DNA of 64,000 bases, taken from positions 868,001 to 932,000 of the forward strand of contig JAFFSR010000265.1 of NCBI GenBank assembly GCA_017163975.1. Reading direction: 5' to 3'. Below the pieces are notes generated by a model that was not told where the DNA came from, did no database searches, and saw only the letters and a program-made list of their open reading frames with translations. A program made the position numbers and the translations under genes. This stretch comes from Anastatus disparis (lineage: Eukaryota > Arthropoda > Insecta > Hymenoptera > Eupelmidae). Position 1 is the stretch's first letter. Every line of letters begins with the position of its first letter. Below, piece after piece: positions 44,036 to 57,039 of the stretch.

Positions 44036-45020
44036 ACAAGGAGAGCACCCCACGTCCGGGAAACATATTCGGCTGAAACTGCAGGATATGATTTTTTGAT
44101 GAGAAAAAATGAACCCGTGTTTTTTCTTTTCGACGAATAGGCCCCCTAGACAAGGATATAGACATTTTTTTAAAAATATGATGTACCCTGGAAGAAAATT
44201 GACCATATCTTAAGCATAATTGTCAGTCAACGCGTGTTAAACTGACGCTTATCCAGAAATTTTGTTTTAATTATTTCTAGAATTTCTAGATAAGTGCCAT
44301 TTTAACATTCGTTAACCAGCAATTATGCCTACAATATGGTCAATTTTCTTCCAGTGTATAAGCGCCTTTATAAGAACTTAAATAATCAAAGAATTAAGAC
44401 TCATACAAAAAAATGCATAGAAGATAAAATGAAGCACGAATTAAATGCTTTAATTTAAACTTTGTTGCATTAAAAAATCTTTAGTGGTTCAAAAGTTACA
44501 GGCGATTAAAACATGTTAATGAAATAACGTGAAAAATTGATCATATTTTATATGCTTTTTAATAAACAAATTGAGTATCTCATTAGCAAATTAATACTTT
44601 TTGTTGAAAAAATTATAGTAACATTAGGGTGGTAGAAGGCATCTTTTCACAAAATTGCAAACGTGAATCGGATTATAATTTTGTAATTATTTGTAGTATA
44701 AGTAAATACGTGGTAATATTTAATTAAGAATAACTTTCGAACAATAAAAGCTTTTTTAATGCAACAAAGCTTAAATTAAAGAATTCAATTCATGCTTCAT
44801 TTTATCTTTTATGCATTTTTTTGTAAGAGTCTTAGTTTTTTGGTTCTTTAAGTTCTTATAAAGGCTCTTATTCACCATATTTTTGAAAAAATGTCTATAT
44901 CCTTGTCTAGAGGGCTTATTTGACGAAAAGAAAAAACACGGGTTCATTTTTTATCATCAAAAAATCATATCCTATAGTTTCAGCTGAATCCGTTTCCCGG
45001 ACGTGGGGTGCTCTCCTTGT
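44036..45020. mobile_element. 985-bp TIR element
   Basis: The ends ACAAGGAGAGCACCCCACGT and ACGTGGGGTGCTCTCCTTGT are exact complements. The TIRs run inward about 140 bp (GATATAGACATTTTTT-type segments mirrored). A MITE is nested at 44186-44356. A partial relative is at 28441-28837. No transposase frame; target duplication unclear. It begins about 60 bp after the ankyrin stop codon. Confidence 0.88.
44186..44356. mobile_element. 171-bp nested MITE, TA target
   Basis: CCCTGGAAGAAAATTGACCA and TGGTCAATTTTCTTCCAGTG are inverted ends with TA flanks (44184-44185, 44357-44358). It is inserted in the left part of the 44036-45020 element. Confidence 0.85.
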
Positions 45021-45084
45021 GAGTTAAAGCCTGAAAAAATAATGTAATGTTAAATTTTTTTTCTTATAATATTAATTAGATATA

Positions 45085-45560
45085 AGACTTTAATCCATGA
45101 ATCATTTAAAAAAATCTTATTCCATACTTGAAATCCATTTCTTCGGTCGAAGTCTTGATTTTATTTATTTTGGTGATTATCGCAAGATTTTTTAGCCAAT
45201 TTTCAACAGATTGACTTCAAAATTTCTAAAGATCTTCAATATATATATCTTCACAAATTTATATTACAGGAAATTTGATAAATTAAGTGAATGTTAAACT
45301 AAATTATCTGCATAAAATTTACAAAAATATCTATTTTCTCTAATATTTTTCACTTTTTACAAAACTAACTTTAAAAATTTTTTTTTTTAGAAAACTATCA
45401 ATTTGTAAAGACACATAAATTGAAGATCTCTGGAAATTTTGAAGTCAATTTGTTGAAAATTGGCTGAGAAATTCTACAGCAACCACCAAAATAGAAAAAA
45501 ATCAAGGTTTCTACCGAAGAAAAGAATTTCAAGTATTGAATGAAATTTTTTTTAATTATT
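45085..45560. repeat. Inverted repeat at the left edge of duplication copy B
   Basis: 45085-45290 is an approximate reverse complement of 45405-45560 (GAAGATCTTTAGAAATTTTG mirrored, GAAATTTCAAGTATTG-type end). The right arm is the first part of copy B, and the same right arm starts at base 1 of the window. It could be the terminal structure of the duplicated unit. Confidence 0.65.
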
Positions 45561-48500
45561 CATAGATTAAAGTCATACGTCTAGTATATTTAATCCTCAA
45601 ACTACACACTTAGGTCGGGTCTTTATTTTTTTTTTTCAATAAAAAATGTTAACTAGATTTTTTGTAAATTTAAAAAATTAATTTTTTTAATGATTGCTAA
45701 TAAAAAAATTAACATTTTCGGAAAGTACCAGTTAATCAAAAAATATACCGATGCGAATTCGCATTAATGTGCAATTTGAAGGTTAAGATAAAAAAAAGTT
45801 TAAATAATTAATATTATAATAAAAGAAATTTTTCCATCTCGTAGATTACTACCAACTTGGAAGTAATTAACATAAACTATGCTTGAACTATCTCAAATTA
45901 TTCTATACAAACACGAATAGAGAAAATAATTATATTTTTGATGTGTAAATAAGTAAATAAATCATTTTACAAGTATTTAAACAGATTGTTTGCATTTCTC
46001 TCACCTGAACACAGTGCCACCAAACCAAATTACCGATATGTTTCCAACCAGCTCTAAATGAATCATGCTTTTTTTCTTAACTTGTTACAGCCTCGCCTTT
46101 TGGATAGGGCCGTAAAATTTTCGTTATGCAAATAAAGCCTATCCTCACCTGTTAATAGAGCTGCACAATACGATGCGATACCGATATTTTGATAAGTTAT
46201 TGATATCGAATCGAATCAAAAAATTATTTATTGTATTGTATCGATATCGACAATATTTTTTAGGAAATCTTATCGTATTGTATTGGTTTTGATTCAATAT
46301 CGATACAATAATCAATAAATTATCGAAATTAAAAAATATTCATTCATCAAAAATATTATTGACAGATTATTAAAAAATAGTAATTTTTTACTTTTCATAA
46401 GGAAATTTATTTGTGTTAAAACGTTAAAATAATATAAAAATATATTCAAGTTTCTTGAGATCATAAAAAGTACAATTGGACCTTTGATTTTTTGCTTATC
46501 GAAATTTTTATGGCTTGCATATTTGTCAAGTACTACTATGTTATTTTCTTTCCATCTGGTAAATTTTAAAATCTTTATGAGCTTTAGTGAGGGTTGAAAA
46601 GAAATCCCTTTTTATAATGTTCTGAACTTTTCTTTTCTGTCAACTTTATTTAATATCCTTATAAAATATCTTTACGATGTTTATTATCATCCTTTTTTCT
46701 TGTAACTAAAAGATATTTTTTGTCCACTTTTATATTTTTCCTATTTAAAAAAAAACAATTATTTTTTACTTCGTGATATTATAATTATGTCGCATAAAAA
46801 TTAATTAAAAATAACACTAATTTTCTTAAATATTTCTTTCTAAGGTCAAATAATTGTATACTTATGCAAGAAGATGTATAATTCTCAAAAATAATTGAAA
46901 AAAAAACTTCTCAAATTTTGCATAAAAAAAAAATAAAAATAACTTTGGCAATACTAAACTAATATTTTTTATAACCTTTTTCAACAATCTTTCGAAACGC
47001 ATTCGATTTTTCTAGGTACATTGATTATTTACAAAGATATTAAAATTTTAATATTGACTATTTTTTTTCCAGGGGGGCAAAAAGTCTGTGGCCGGCAGTG
47101 TAGGGTAGATGTGGGTATTACAGCGGAATCGACGTATGATGAATTTTAAACTCATAAACAAAAGCTTATAGATGAAGAAAACTTATCACTTTTATTTTTA
47201 ATAAAATATTTGAACATTGATTAACTAGAAAAAAATTAATTTAGCATTTAATTATAGAGTTAAAATTAAGAAAAAACGAATTTAAAATAAAATGTATTTG
47301 TGGCTATTGCTGTGGCCGTGTTTCTAATGCTGTGTGCCAGTTACTATTGACACTTTTATATATTCCGTTCGAAAAGTTGAGGTTAGGTTAACCACGTGTT
47401 ATAATAATAAAAGGATGCCACAGTAATTCATATTTGGTGATTTTAATGACGCATAATACTAAGGTGTAAAATTAAAATATTAAATATGTTCTAGGTGAAA
47501 TTTCCAAAAAATATATAACAAGCAAAGATATATTTTATTTAATAATGATCTTATTTTACATAAAAAAGAATAAAAACAGAAAATATTGTCAAATTTAGGA
47601 TGCATACGTGATCGCGATTTTACGAAATTTATCAAAATTTTAGAACAGTTCAATTTCAAATAACCAATATTAAATATTTTTAGACTTTTTTTGTGAGATA
47701 TATTTTTTTAAATATTAAATAATACTTATAATATTTGATTATGCATTCAAATATTATTTATGGACTTGGAAAAAATTATTTTTACGAATTTTATATGAAA
47801 AAACAGTAATTAGCACCTCTGTAGCAATACCAACATCTACCCTATGTGATTAAAAGTTCAATTTTTTTTTGTAGTCCCGTTTATAGACTGCATTGCCTTG
47901 TATATGTTCTTTATATACTATTACTTCATCTTGAATATGTTTGATTCAAAGAATTTAGTTTTTGTGAAAATATATTTAGTATAAAATTTTGTACACTATC
48001 ATAAGTAAAGAATTAAAAAATAATGTTTGGATTTTTTCCAAGACTATAAAAAATGTGAAAATAATTTGTTTGATACCAGACTTATTTACTTGTGAAAATT
48101 TTAGATTAATTTTTCAAATGATGTTCGATTTTTCGAGATACAATCGTTTATTTCAAATATATAAAATTTATTATTTAATTGAATTTTATTTTAAAGTATA
48201 AAGTAAAAGCAATCGACCGGTTCTGTATATCCTTTTTATGCTAATCAAAGATCAGCATTTAAAGATATTTTATAAATAATAACTGTAGGTAAATCATATA
48301 ACTTATTACATCTCTATAAGATAACTTTTAAATATATAAAAAATCAAGAAAAAAGATGTATATAGAAATAAATTCTAATGCGCTCTGAATGGATAAAATA
48401 TAAAAAATTATAGTCATATTTTTTTTCAATTGGAAAAAATTGTCTTATACATTTTTAATTGTTTTTAATTTAATTTTTTTTTAATATCTTAAATATTTAT

Positions 48501-50390
48501 AAATTTCATTAGAGAGGAAATATTTTTCCAATCATTATAAAGTATGGCTGTAGTAATATAGTTTAAACTATTTATTTATCGTAAACAAATGTATTATTAA
48601 CATATAGATTGCAATCATGTGTATATAATTTTATTTTGCAACAGGCGAAAAGATTAAAATAAATTTTATGTCAAAACTGAATTAATAAAAATTTAGTATC
48701 TGATGCATTGTTTATAAATTTATTTTAATTATACTAATATTTAATTCGTTAAAACAAATACATTTAAGTTTCTCGAAATCATAAAAAGAACAATAGGACC
48801 CTTGATTTTGCTTATTCTAAGGAATTTTTATGACTTACATTTGTGTCAAGTAATACTATGTTATTTTTTTTTCATCTGGTAAATTTTAAAATCTTCATGG
48901 GCTTTGGTAAAAGTTGAAAAGAAATCCCTTTTTATAATGTCCTGATTTTTTTCCTATACCTTTTTAATATTCTGAGAAAATATCTTTACAATATTACTCG
49001 TTTTTTCTTTTAACTTTAAAATTTTTTTTAGTTAATTTCCATTTTTTAAATAAAAATTTAAAAATAACACTTTAAATAGTTATAAAAGATAGTTATGTTA
49101 CAGCTATGAATATAATAATTGGCTAGCCTTTCTCTGTCTTATTATTATTGATCGATGATCGAAATTTTACATTTTTTGAAAGGAACTAAATATCATGTTA
49201 ATTATTTAAATTTTGGAATAATTATGAAAAAAGGCTTAACTTTTTGTCTTTGTCTAATGGTACTTTTCATCATTTACATAAAAATTATCGATTGTTACAA
49301 GGAAAAAACTACGTAAATTTATAATTATTTTGTCATTATTATAATTCGCACTCATTATATATCTAGCAGGGTATATATTTTTTCCTTGTTATAACCATTG
49401 ATTTTTAATACGAGTGATAAAGTTTGTCCTCTTCTAATAAACGATGTGATAAGAAGGAGCGAGAAAAAAGATAATACTATGAGAGAAAAAAAATAAGATA
49501 GTTTCAGAATTGTTTTTGACGTTACAAAGACACCTTTTGAAGTTAAAAGAAATTCTTGAAGATATTCTAAAAGAAATCTAATAGGAACACTTTAAGAATA
49601 TCAGAATTTAAAAAAAGACGACTTTATTGAATTTTGATTGCCTATTTTAATAATTAAAGAGCTTTTTAATAAGTTTTTCTAATAAAGTGGACATTTATGA
49701 AGAAACGTTATAGTTTTCTTAAATATTTCTTTGGACAGTCAAGTAATTATATTTTTTATGCAAGAAGTCGTATGATTTCCTTAAAGTTTCCTTTCTGATG
49801 TCAACAGCAATGAAAGAAATCTTACAGTTTTTAAAAAAGATTAATCTTATAAAAAAAGAAGTCCTAATATAGTTTTCTTAAAATTATTCTCTAAAAATAA
49901 ACGTTTATAAAAAATTATTTAAATTTATTGAAGATGTTTTTTAATTTTTTTAAATTTATCTTTGAAGAATTTTATTTTGAAATATTGGCTTTCTTTAATT
50001 ATCGTAGAATTTTTAAATTTTGATAGTAAATAAAGGATATTGATTAATATCTTTTATTTGATATAAATATTAAAAATTTAATAGAAGCTATTTAAAATAA
50101 TTTAGAATTAAATGGCAAATATATAAGTTTCTTAATTTCAACCACATTTTTATCTATAAATTTATATATATCAATTTAATACAATGTATATTTTTATTTG
50201 CAAGAAAGTTAAATTATATAGAATTCAATATCATCATCATATATATACATCAATATCTCAGTATATGTATCATGTTTACTCGAATAAAATGATTAATTTA
50301 TTAAAAAGGAACTTAATTTATTTGTATTAGATTCTAAAATAACCTGAAGAACATTTGATAAAATTTATGTCAAAAAGAAATATTAAAAAT
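45391..50390. repeat. Copy B of the dispersed duplication with about 2.1 kb extra
   Basis: 45391-46640 matches 1-1210 and 48760-50390 matches about 1000-2560. A module of about 230 bp is present twice here (46415-46645 and 48755-48990) but once in copy A, so the extra DNA is bounded by direct repeats. No coding frame is supported. A third copy of the module alone lies at 57040-57300. Confidence 0.85.
47101..47846. mobile_element. 745-bp TIR element
   Basis: The end TAGGGTAGATGTGGGTATTA is mirrored by AATACCAACATCTACCCTA at the right. The interior holds no transposase frame. It lies within the extra segment of copy B. Superfamily undetermined. Confidence 0.6.
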
Positions 50391-53070
50391 TCTTTTTTTT
50401 TAAATTAGTTGACTAAACTACTCGGAATACATACTTTTATCTAATCATCAATTTTTCATCTTCTCAATAACATTTCTCTTATGATCCTCTGATTTCTAAT
50501 ATATTCATTCTTGAATAACTTCTAAAACTTTATTTCTACTTTTTTATGTGTTTCCTACGGAGTAAACTTTTAACAATATACAATTAAAGTAAAGTTCTAA
50601 CAATTAAAAACTAGTTTTCAGTTACTAAGGGAAGCCTGAATTTTCTCTATTTCTTTAATAGTTTTTTCTATCATATAAACAATTTGTACCAATAAGTTGA
50701 TACGTCTCACAAAAAACAAATTTTGAGATACAATATTATGAATATGTATAGGGCATTGATAAAAAAAAGTATATACTAAATTAAAGACTATTTGATTTTA
50801 TTTGAACTATATAAATATATAACCTTGCAGTGAAAATAAGGTTTGTTAAGAACTGCTCGTTATGAGAGCTACAAGAGTACTCAATAGTTTTATAAATTTT
50901 ATGCCTCGATTTTACAAAGGTGTCGACGCTCGTATTAATACATATGTTTTTGCCTGGGTTTTTCCAAAGCAAAAAGACAGTTATACACTTTTAGAGAAAA
51001 TTCGGACATATAACATATTCATAAAACAGTAATGTTTAAGTTGAGGAAAACCCCGTAATCTTTACTTGAATAGTTTTGCTTAAGGAAAGAGACCCTTTTT
51101 TATGGCTTTACAACAGTTATGTTCCTGACGGTAAAAATTTGTGATTTTTAATATGTGCGACTTTGTGTATATAATTAAAAATAGAATGTTAAGAATGAAT
51201 TTTCTTTTAATTGAATTTACATCAATGAATAATAGAATGATAAAAAATATGATTTAATTTACAGCAATAATACAACATTAGAAACAAATTGTACGAGTGC
51301 GTACACAAATTATTGGCTGCAACAAGAAAAATTATCAGTTTTTTTCAGGTATAAGTATAATAAATGAATTTAATAATAAAATATAATTTTATCACATAGC
51401 GTTTTAGTAAAATGAGACCCATAAATTGTGCCTACAAGCACAACCTCAAAATTAAAAGATCTCAAAGTATTCTTTGTTACTCTTGAATGTCTGTGGGTAT
51501 TTAAAATCATGCATATGCTTTTGTGTGATAAAAAACAATTTTATGCTCAAGTATTTAAAACTCCCAAAATTTTAATTATTCTTTTACGATCCTTTAAAGT
51601 AATCAAGCTTTTGAATTCAAAATTTTTCTAATATCCATTATTACTTAAAAACTGAAATATTTTTTTATAAAATTATTTATTAATTTATTTACATATCAAC
51701 ATATAAAAATATATAAAATGATAAAATATATTAGTAATTTTTTATTTATAATATATGAATTCTTTTTGCTTTCTCATAAAGTAAGCATTGTATTTTAGTT
51801 AAATTATTCACCATATCCGTTGCTTATCGCAGGTTCCAAGCTTTTGAGCTTTCGAGAATCTTTTCGATTTTGAGAAAATGATTTTGGTTTTGAATCTAAG
51901 CTTTGCATACAGATCACCGTTAATAAAGTTCCCGCATGAATTTACTGAATTTTAAATTTATCAATTTTCATTTAGTTTTAATTAATTTTTATGTTTCTAT
52001 TCTTTGTTATTTTGTAATCAATCATACATTTGTTTTTATTAATTTTATTTTAGTAAATTCTGAATTTGTAAATTTTATTGTTATTATTTATTTTATTCAA
52101 TTGTTATCAGGTTTTATATTTATGTTATCAACCAACTTAATTAAATCTGTGAATTTACCCTCTCTTTAATTTATTTAATCATATTTTTTTCGTATTTTTT
52201 AATACACAAACAATCTCATATTTTTAAATAAAACGTTTATAAATAAAAAATGTAAAAAATCGTAACATAAAATTTTGTTAATAAAACATTTATTATTTTC
52301 AAAGTTAGACACAATAGATACAAATTTCTATCATTTAAAATATATTCTGAGAATGAACATTAACAAAAGAATTATACATAAAGCCTGTATCGTGAAAAGT
52401 AACATGTATTGAATATCATATTTACAAAGTATAAAATACCGAATTCATTAATCAAAGATACAATTTCAAGGAATGAATCGTGTCATTGTCTCAGACTAAC
52501 GTAAATTTTATTATCTTAAACTATAAAGAATTTTTAATTAATATTCTATGTTACATGGATATTTCCGTTTCATTTTTTGTCGCTTATACCAGTCAATGAT
52601 ATGAATAAGAGAAAATATAAATATTTGTCTAAGAATATACGTCATGAAAGAAATTTTTACAACTAACACAATAACATATTTTAAAAAATAGTTAAATTAA
52701 AACTCGACTAGATGTAACTCTAACTATTTAAAAATTATTTCTTTCCGTATACAATACCCTAAATGCAAAAATCTTTGTATTTAGGGGAAAACCCCCGTGA
52801 AAATGGGTAACTATTGGCATTTATTATGCCTCCCTGCAATATCATTATATGGAGGTATTAACTGTAAAATTTTGAAAGTGTCGAGCAACTGCTTTAATTT
52901 TTTTTAATCCTGCCGGTATCGGACGTGTACCTGCTACATATGTACTTTATGACTATAGTGTACGGGACAAAGTTTTTACAAAGGTTTTATTACGTATGGA
53001 GTTTCGTCAGCCTATCAACTGCGCTCGAACAATCCACATTGAGATGGAAGAGCGTAAGAGGTATAACAGA
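50391..53070. other. Long intergenic stretch
   Basis: AT-rich, low-complexity in places (51930-52170 repeats AATTTT words). Several short open frames exist but none has supporting domain, splice or codon evidence. Confidence 0.5.
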
Positions 53071-53078
53071 ACCAAAGA

Positions 53079-53114
53079 TATATAAAAGCTCCGCTTGTTT
53101 CACAGTTTGTCAGT
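53079..53114 (+). promoter_or_regulatory. TATA/initiator core promoter
   Basis: TATATAAAAG at 53079-53088 is followed 24 bp later by TCAGTTT (A at 53112), the classical insect spacing. It precedes an ATG-initiated exon at 53176. Confidence 0.6.
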
Positions 53115-53175
53115 TTAACTGCTAACCTCGAAGGGTTCACATCTAGATAAAAAGTATATAGAAAAAATTTACAAA

Positions 53176-53279
53176 ATGTGTAGTGTTACAAATAATGACA
53201 GTAAGCGCAGTGTTGAGAATATTTACAAAATTTGTGGCAGTTCTTTTTTTAACAAGTACGTGTTGGAGCAGAACGTGCG
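53176..53279 (+). CDS. Orphan first exon, partial zinc-finger-like
   Basis: The ATG opens a 34-codon frame (MCSVTNNDSKRSVENIYKIC) ending at a plausible donor, CG/GTAATG at 53280, in phase 2. The end, YKICGSSFFNKYVLEQNV, looks like a C2H2 finger lacking its first Cys and with Asn in place of a His. The phase-2 donor matches that of the two zinc-finger genes downstream. No following exon was identified on this strand, so it may be the stump of a third relative or a gene with a distant second exon. Confidence 0.4.
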
Positions 53280-53404
53280 GTAATGTACATACATTATTAT
53301 ATTTTATATTTTAAATGCTTTTATTAAAAATACAATTTTATTATTTTCTGATATTTACAATAAATACAGGATATTAATTTAATGTTAAAAACAATTTTTC
53401 TGTA

Positions 53405-54010
53405 AAATGTGGAAACACTTGTTTTTACAAGTCAGAAAAAGTTATGTAAATTCGATATCATACTAAAAATTTTTTCAAAATATATTAATTTGTTTACATT
53501 TTTTAAATAACGCATCAGTCTTAAGAACATAATTTAAATTTAAACTGTATATAATAATTTCTATAAAATTTTTAGTTAATTATTTGATAAATTTTTTAAA
53601 AACTCAGTTTTTTAAATAAAATAAAATTCAGATGGGAGAATAAATAATTCATAACTTTAAAAGATAGAATATTAGACTGAATCATGTGACTTTCTTCATT
53701 TTTTTACACGCGGAAACACTTGTAAAAACAAGTACTTCCGAGAATATTTTATGTATTTAAGAATGAATTGTTTATTTGAATGAGTTATGAATTACTTATT
53801 TTTTTATTTAAATTTTATTTTTTTTTGAAAGCTCAATTTTTTAAAAATTTATCAATAAATAAAGTAAAAATTTTATAGAAACTTTGATGTACAGTTTAAA
53901 TTTATATTATGTTCTTAAGACAAATGCATTTTTTTAAAAACTCAAACAAATTAATTTATTTTTATCGAGAGTACGTAACTTTTTCTGACGTTGTATGAAA
54001 ACAACTTTTT
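53405..54010. repeat. 600-bp palindromic element
   Basis: Arms of about 275 bp are mirrored (AGTCAGAAAAAGTTATGTAA with its near-complement near 53975; GTCTTAAGAACATAATTTAAA with its complement near 53905). The centre is the hairpin CGGAAACACTTG / CAAGTACTTCCG at 53706-53736. No coding capacity. Confidence 0.8.
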
Positions 54011-54521
54011 TGCGATATCCCAAAAAAAATTTTAAACTCAAACGTGATACATTTTCCTATAAGTGTTTAATCTTTCTTTCTCATCATTAAAATAATTTTT
54101 AAATAGGCCGTATAAGATGTCCTCTCAGATTTTGCATTTTTTTCCATATAGTCTTTATAAATTTTTCCCATAATCTTATAAATTGTATTTTTATTCGCGC
54201 TCTTATTTTCAAGCAATTAGTATTATTCTTATATTTAATAATTTCAGTTTTATAATAAAAATTAAACTACAGACACAATAAAAATATGTATTTTTTAAAT
54301 GTTTTCTATATCTTTAAGTGCTTTTACGTGAATTTTTACTATTTTATTATATCTGATTTTCGGAGATATATTATTATATCTAAATTTATTTTAAATATTT
54401 CACCGCATACCTTAAAATTAGCTTTGTTGCCTAGAATCTTACAAATATAAATTTCTTTTTTTTCAATTTGGTAAATGCCTTATCGTTGTCAATCTTGCAA
54501 ATGAATTTTTTTTTCCTTAGA

Positions 54522-56387
54522 TTATAATGCATGAATATCTTCACAATGTTCTTTCATGCTGAATTCCATAATAAATACTCTCCCGCATATGTTGCACATG
54601 CAAGGTTCTAATAAATGCTGATGATTTTCTTGAAAATGTTTTTCAAAATCTTTCAGTTCGCTGTAGCCGACATAACATATTTTACACAAATAATATAATA
54701 AAATATTGTAAATTATTTTGGCCGAAAACTCAATTTTTCCGTTGGAAATCTCTACAGCACTAGAATTTTCATGTTCGGATGTTATAAATGTCAATTCATT
54801 TCGCTCGAGCAACGATCTAAGATAATTTCGTTGACACTGTGAAGTATAGCTATATAATCTAAAAATATTATATATTTATTTATTTACAATATAACGCATT
54901 GATATGTGTTTATATTATTGATTGGATATAATACTATGCTGTTAATGATCACTTACGTAATTGTAATGTTGTTAAATTTCACTGTTTCCATAAAATACTG
55001 CAAGGCTTCATCGTTATCGCTTGAATCATTTTTAGATGGCATTTCTTTATTTTTAAAATCCAAATGTAGATTGTCATTATTGTAATTAAAATTCTGAAAA
55101 TTAAGACCATTTTTTCCATCATTTTCAAGTGGTTTTTCATTTTTAATATCCACATTTGGAATGCCATCGTTGCAAATAAAATTCTGAAAATTAAAATTGT
55201 ATTTTCCATCATTTTCATGTTGTTTTTCTTCACTTTTAAAATCCAAAAGTGGAATGTCATTGCAAATAAAATTTTGAATATTAAAATTATGTTTTCCATC
55301 ATTTTGAGGTAGTTTCGCTTCATTTTTAAAATCCAAATGTGGAAGGTCGTCATTGCTAATACAATCCTTAAAATAAAGATCAAGTTTTTCATCGATTTTA
55401 AATGATTTTTCTTCATTTTTAAAATACGAATGTAGAATATCATTGCAAATAAATTTCTCAAAAGAAGCTTATTTTTCATCGTCACTGAAAAAGATAATAA
55501 AATCGTTCAATATTACTTTTTTAATTATCAAAGCCAAATTTCAAGATTAGCATGATAGTCTTCTAAGAAGCAAAATATTAATAAAATTATTTTCACATTT
55601 TTTTTTCTGATCGTGAATATTGCAGATTGTCGATATCTTCATCGCTGCTGCAGTCTGAAATGTCCGAATAAATAACGCCACGTTTTAATTGCTCATCTTT
55701 GCTAATTATAATTTGGACATTGTTATTGCCTCGTTTAGTATATTCAGCGCAATGTGAATATTGAACATATAAAGGTTGATTATCACTGAAATAATATCAA
55801 CGATTAACTTATGTCACTTATGTAATTAACACCTACAACTTCATCGTTTTGTTTACCATAACTAAAATAAGTTTTCAATTTAAATAAAATTAAGTTTTCT
55901 TGGTCAAATAGTTATTATTAATTAATTTGTTTGTTTTAAAAAGCAGTTTGTCAATAATTCATAAAAATTTCTAATAGAATCATACGTACATTTTCGCTAC
56001 TTTTTGCGATGATATTATCTCTACATTATGCTCTTGATGTTTAATATTTTCATTATAAGGTTTACCTTCATAATTTGTATTTTTATCATTACATTGATTT
56101 TTAATAATCTCGAATTTCGGACTGTCATCGCTTTTTAATAAATCTAAAAATTTTTTATCTTCTTCTGGAGTTAATATATCAAGGTCATCAAGAAAATCAT
56201 AAAAATGTTTATGTTCATCACTAAATTCACTCGTAGAAAAAGTTTCTTCTTTTTTATGCACTAACTTGTCGAAATTATTCGATATTGGTTCATTAAATGT
56301 TAAACATTCCTGTGGAGTATTTAAAAATAAATCCTCCTCGCCAAACATAAAATCGTAAAAGCTGAAAGTTTTAAATTGATTATCCAT
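54522..56387 (-). pseudogene. Two-finger C2H2 gene, four exons, in-frame stop in exon 3
   Basis: The exons deduced are 56387-55990, 55785-55597, 55484-54957 and 54858-54522. All three joins are phase 2 and together give 484 codons including the stop. Exon 1 is acidic (MDNQFKTFSFYDFMFGEEDL), exon 2 is polar (ISDCSSDEDIDN) and exon 3 has tandem repeats. Exon 4 has two C2H2-like fingers (CKICYVGYSELKDFEKHF..., CNICGRVFIMEFSMKEH...). The exon 2 donor (AT/GTGAAA) is weak. Codon 201, at 55471-55469, is TAA in the otherwise open exon 3; either the gene is a recent pseudogene, a different acceptor is used, or it is an error. The plan mirrors the gene at 60326-62591, so the two are probably paralogues. 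A DNA-binding role is inferred from the fingers. Confidence 0.65.
54977..55455 (-). repeat. In-frame coding repeats, about 31-32 residues
   Basis: Exon 3 repeats a unit of the form LDFKNEEK..ENDGK.NFN.QNFICND..P about five times with drift (for example KHNFNIQNFICNDIP, KYNFNFQNFICNDGIP, KNGLNFQNFNYNNDN). The DNA repeats are about 93-96 bp. Such repeats expand by unequal exchange and give a disordered acidic/Asn-rich linker. Confidence 0.85.
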
Positions 56388-57039
56388 TTTTACAAGTTTA
56401 CAATATTCAAATTTTTTTAAAAACTAATTTATGCACACTAACAACCGAAAAATAAATAGTATCAAACATAAAAACAATTATTTGTAAATATATTAGTGAC
56501 TATAAAACTTTTCAATACTGAAATTCATGTCAACAAAGTAAATACATTGAACTAACAAATCATTAAGTATACAAATTTTGTAGAGATTCCAAATTAGCAT
56601 AAGACAGTCAGGAGATGTTAAAATTGTATTATGTTTACAATATTTACGTTCAATTTACTTTCTATAGAAATGGTACTTAAGTTTTCAAAAATTTAATCAT
56701 TCAAGTTATGTGATTAATAAAAAACAAAAAATTTTTTTTGTTCTAAAATTTGTATATTTAAATTTTTACATTTACATTTTTTTAAATGATTTCCAATTTG
56801 ATTCATAAAATTATCATTAATAGAATGTAAAATACTATAATTTTATCTGTAAATTTGTATATTTTCAGATGTTTAAATTTGATTATTGCAAAAGAATTTT
56901 TTATTAACTATTGATTGCAATAATGTGTATACACTTATTTTGCAGCGAAGAATTATAAAAATTAAAATGGATAGCATATTAACAATTAATACAAAATTAA
57001 TTTTAATAATACTTTCAATTTTTTAAAAACGTCAAAATA
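56388..57039. other. Upstream flank, nothing firm
   Basis: AT-rich; no clear TATA/Inr for the gene to its left was found. Confidence 0.4.

Noticed and set aside
51936..52169. 77-codon Phe/Asn-rich frame
   Set aside because: Low-complexity AATTTT repeats explain the open frame.
54979..55485. 168-codon minus-strand frame rich in MKMMEN / ILK words
   Set aside because: Alternative frame of the repeat-bearing exon 3; the other frame joins both neighbouring exons in phase and gives the regular 31-32-residue unit.
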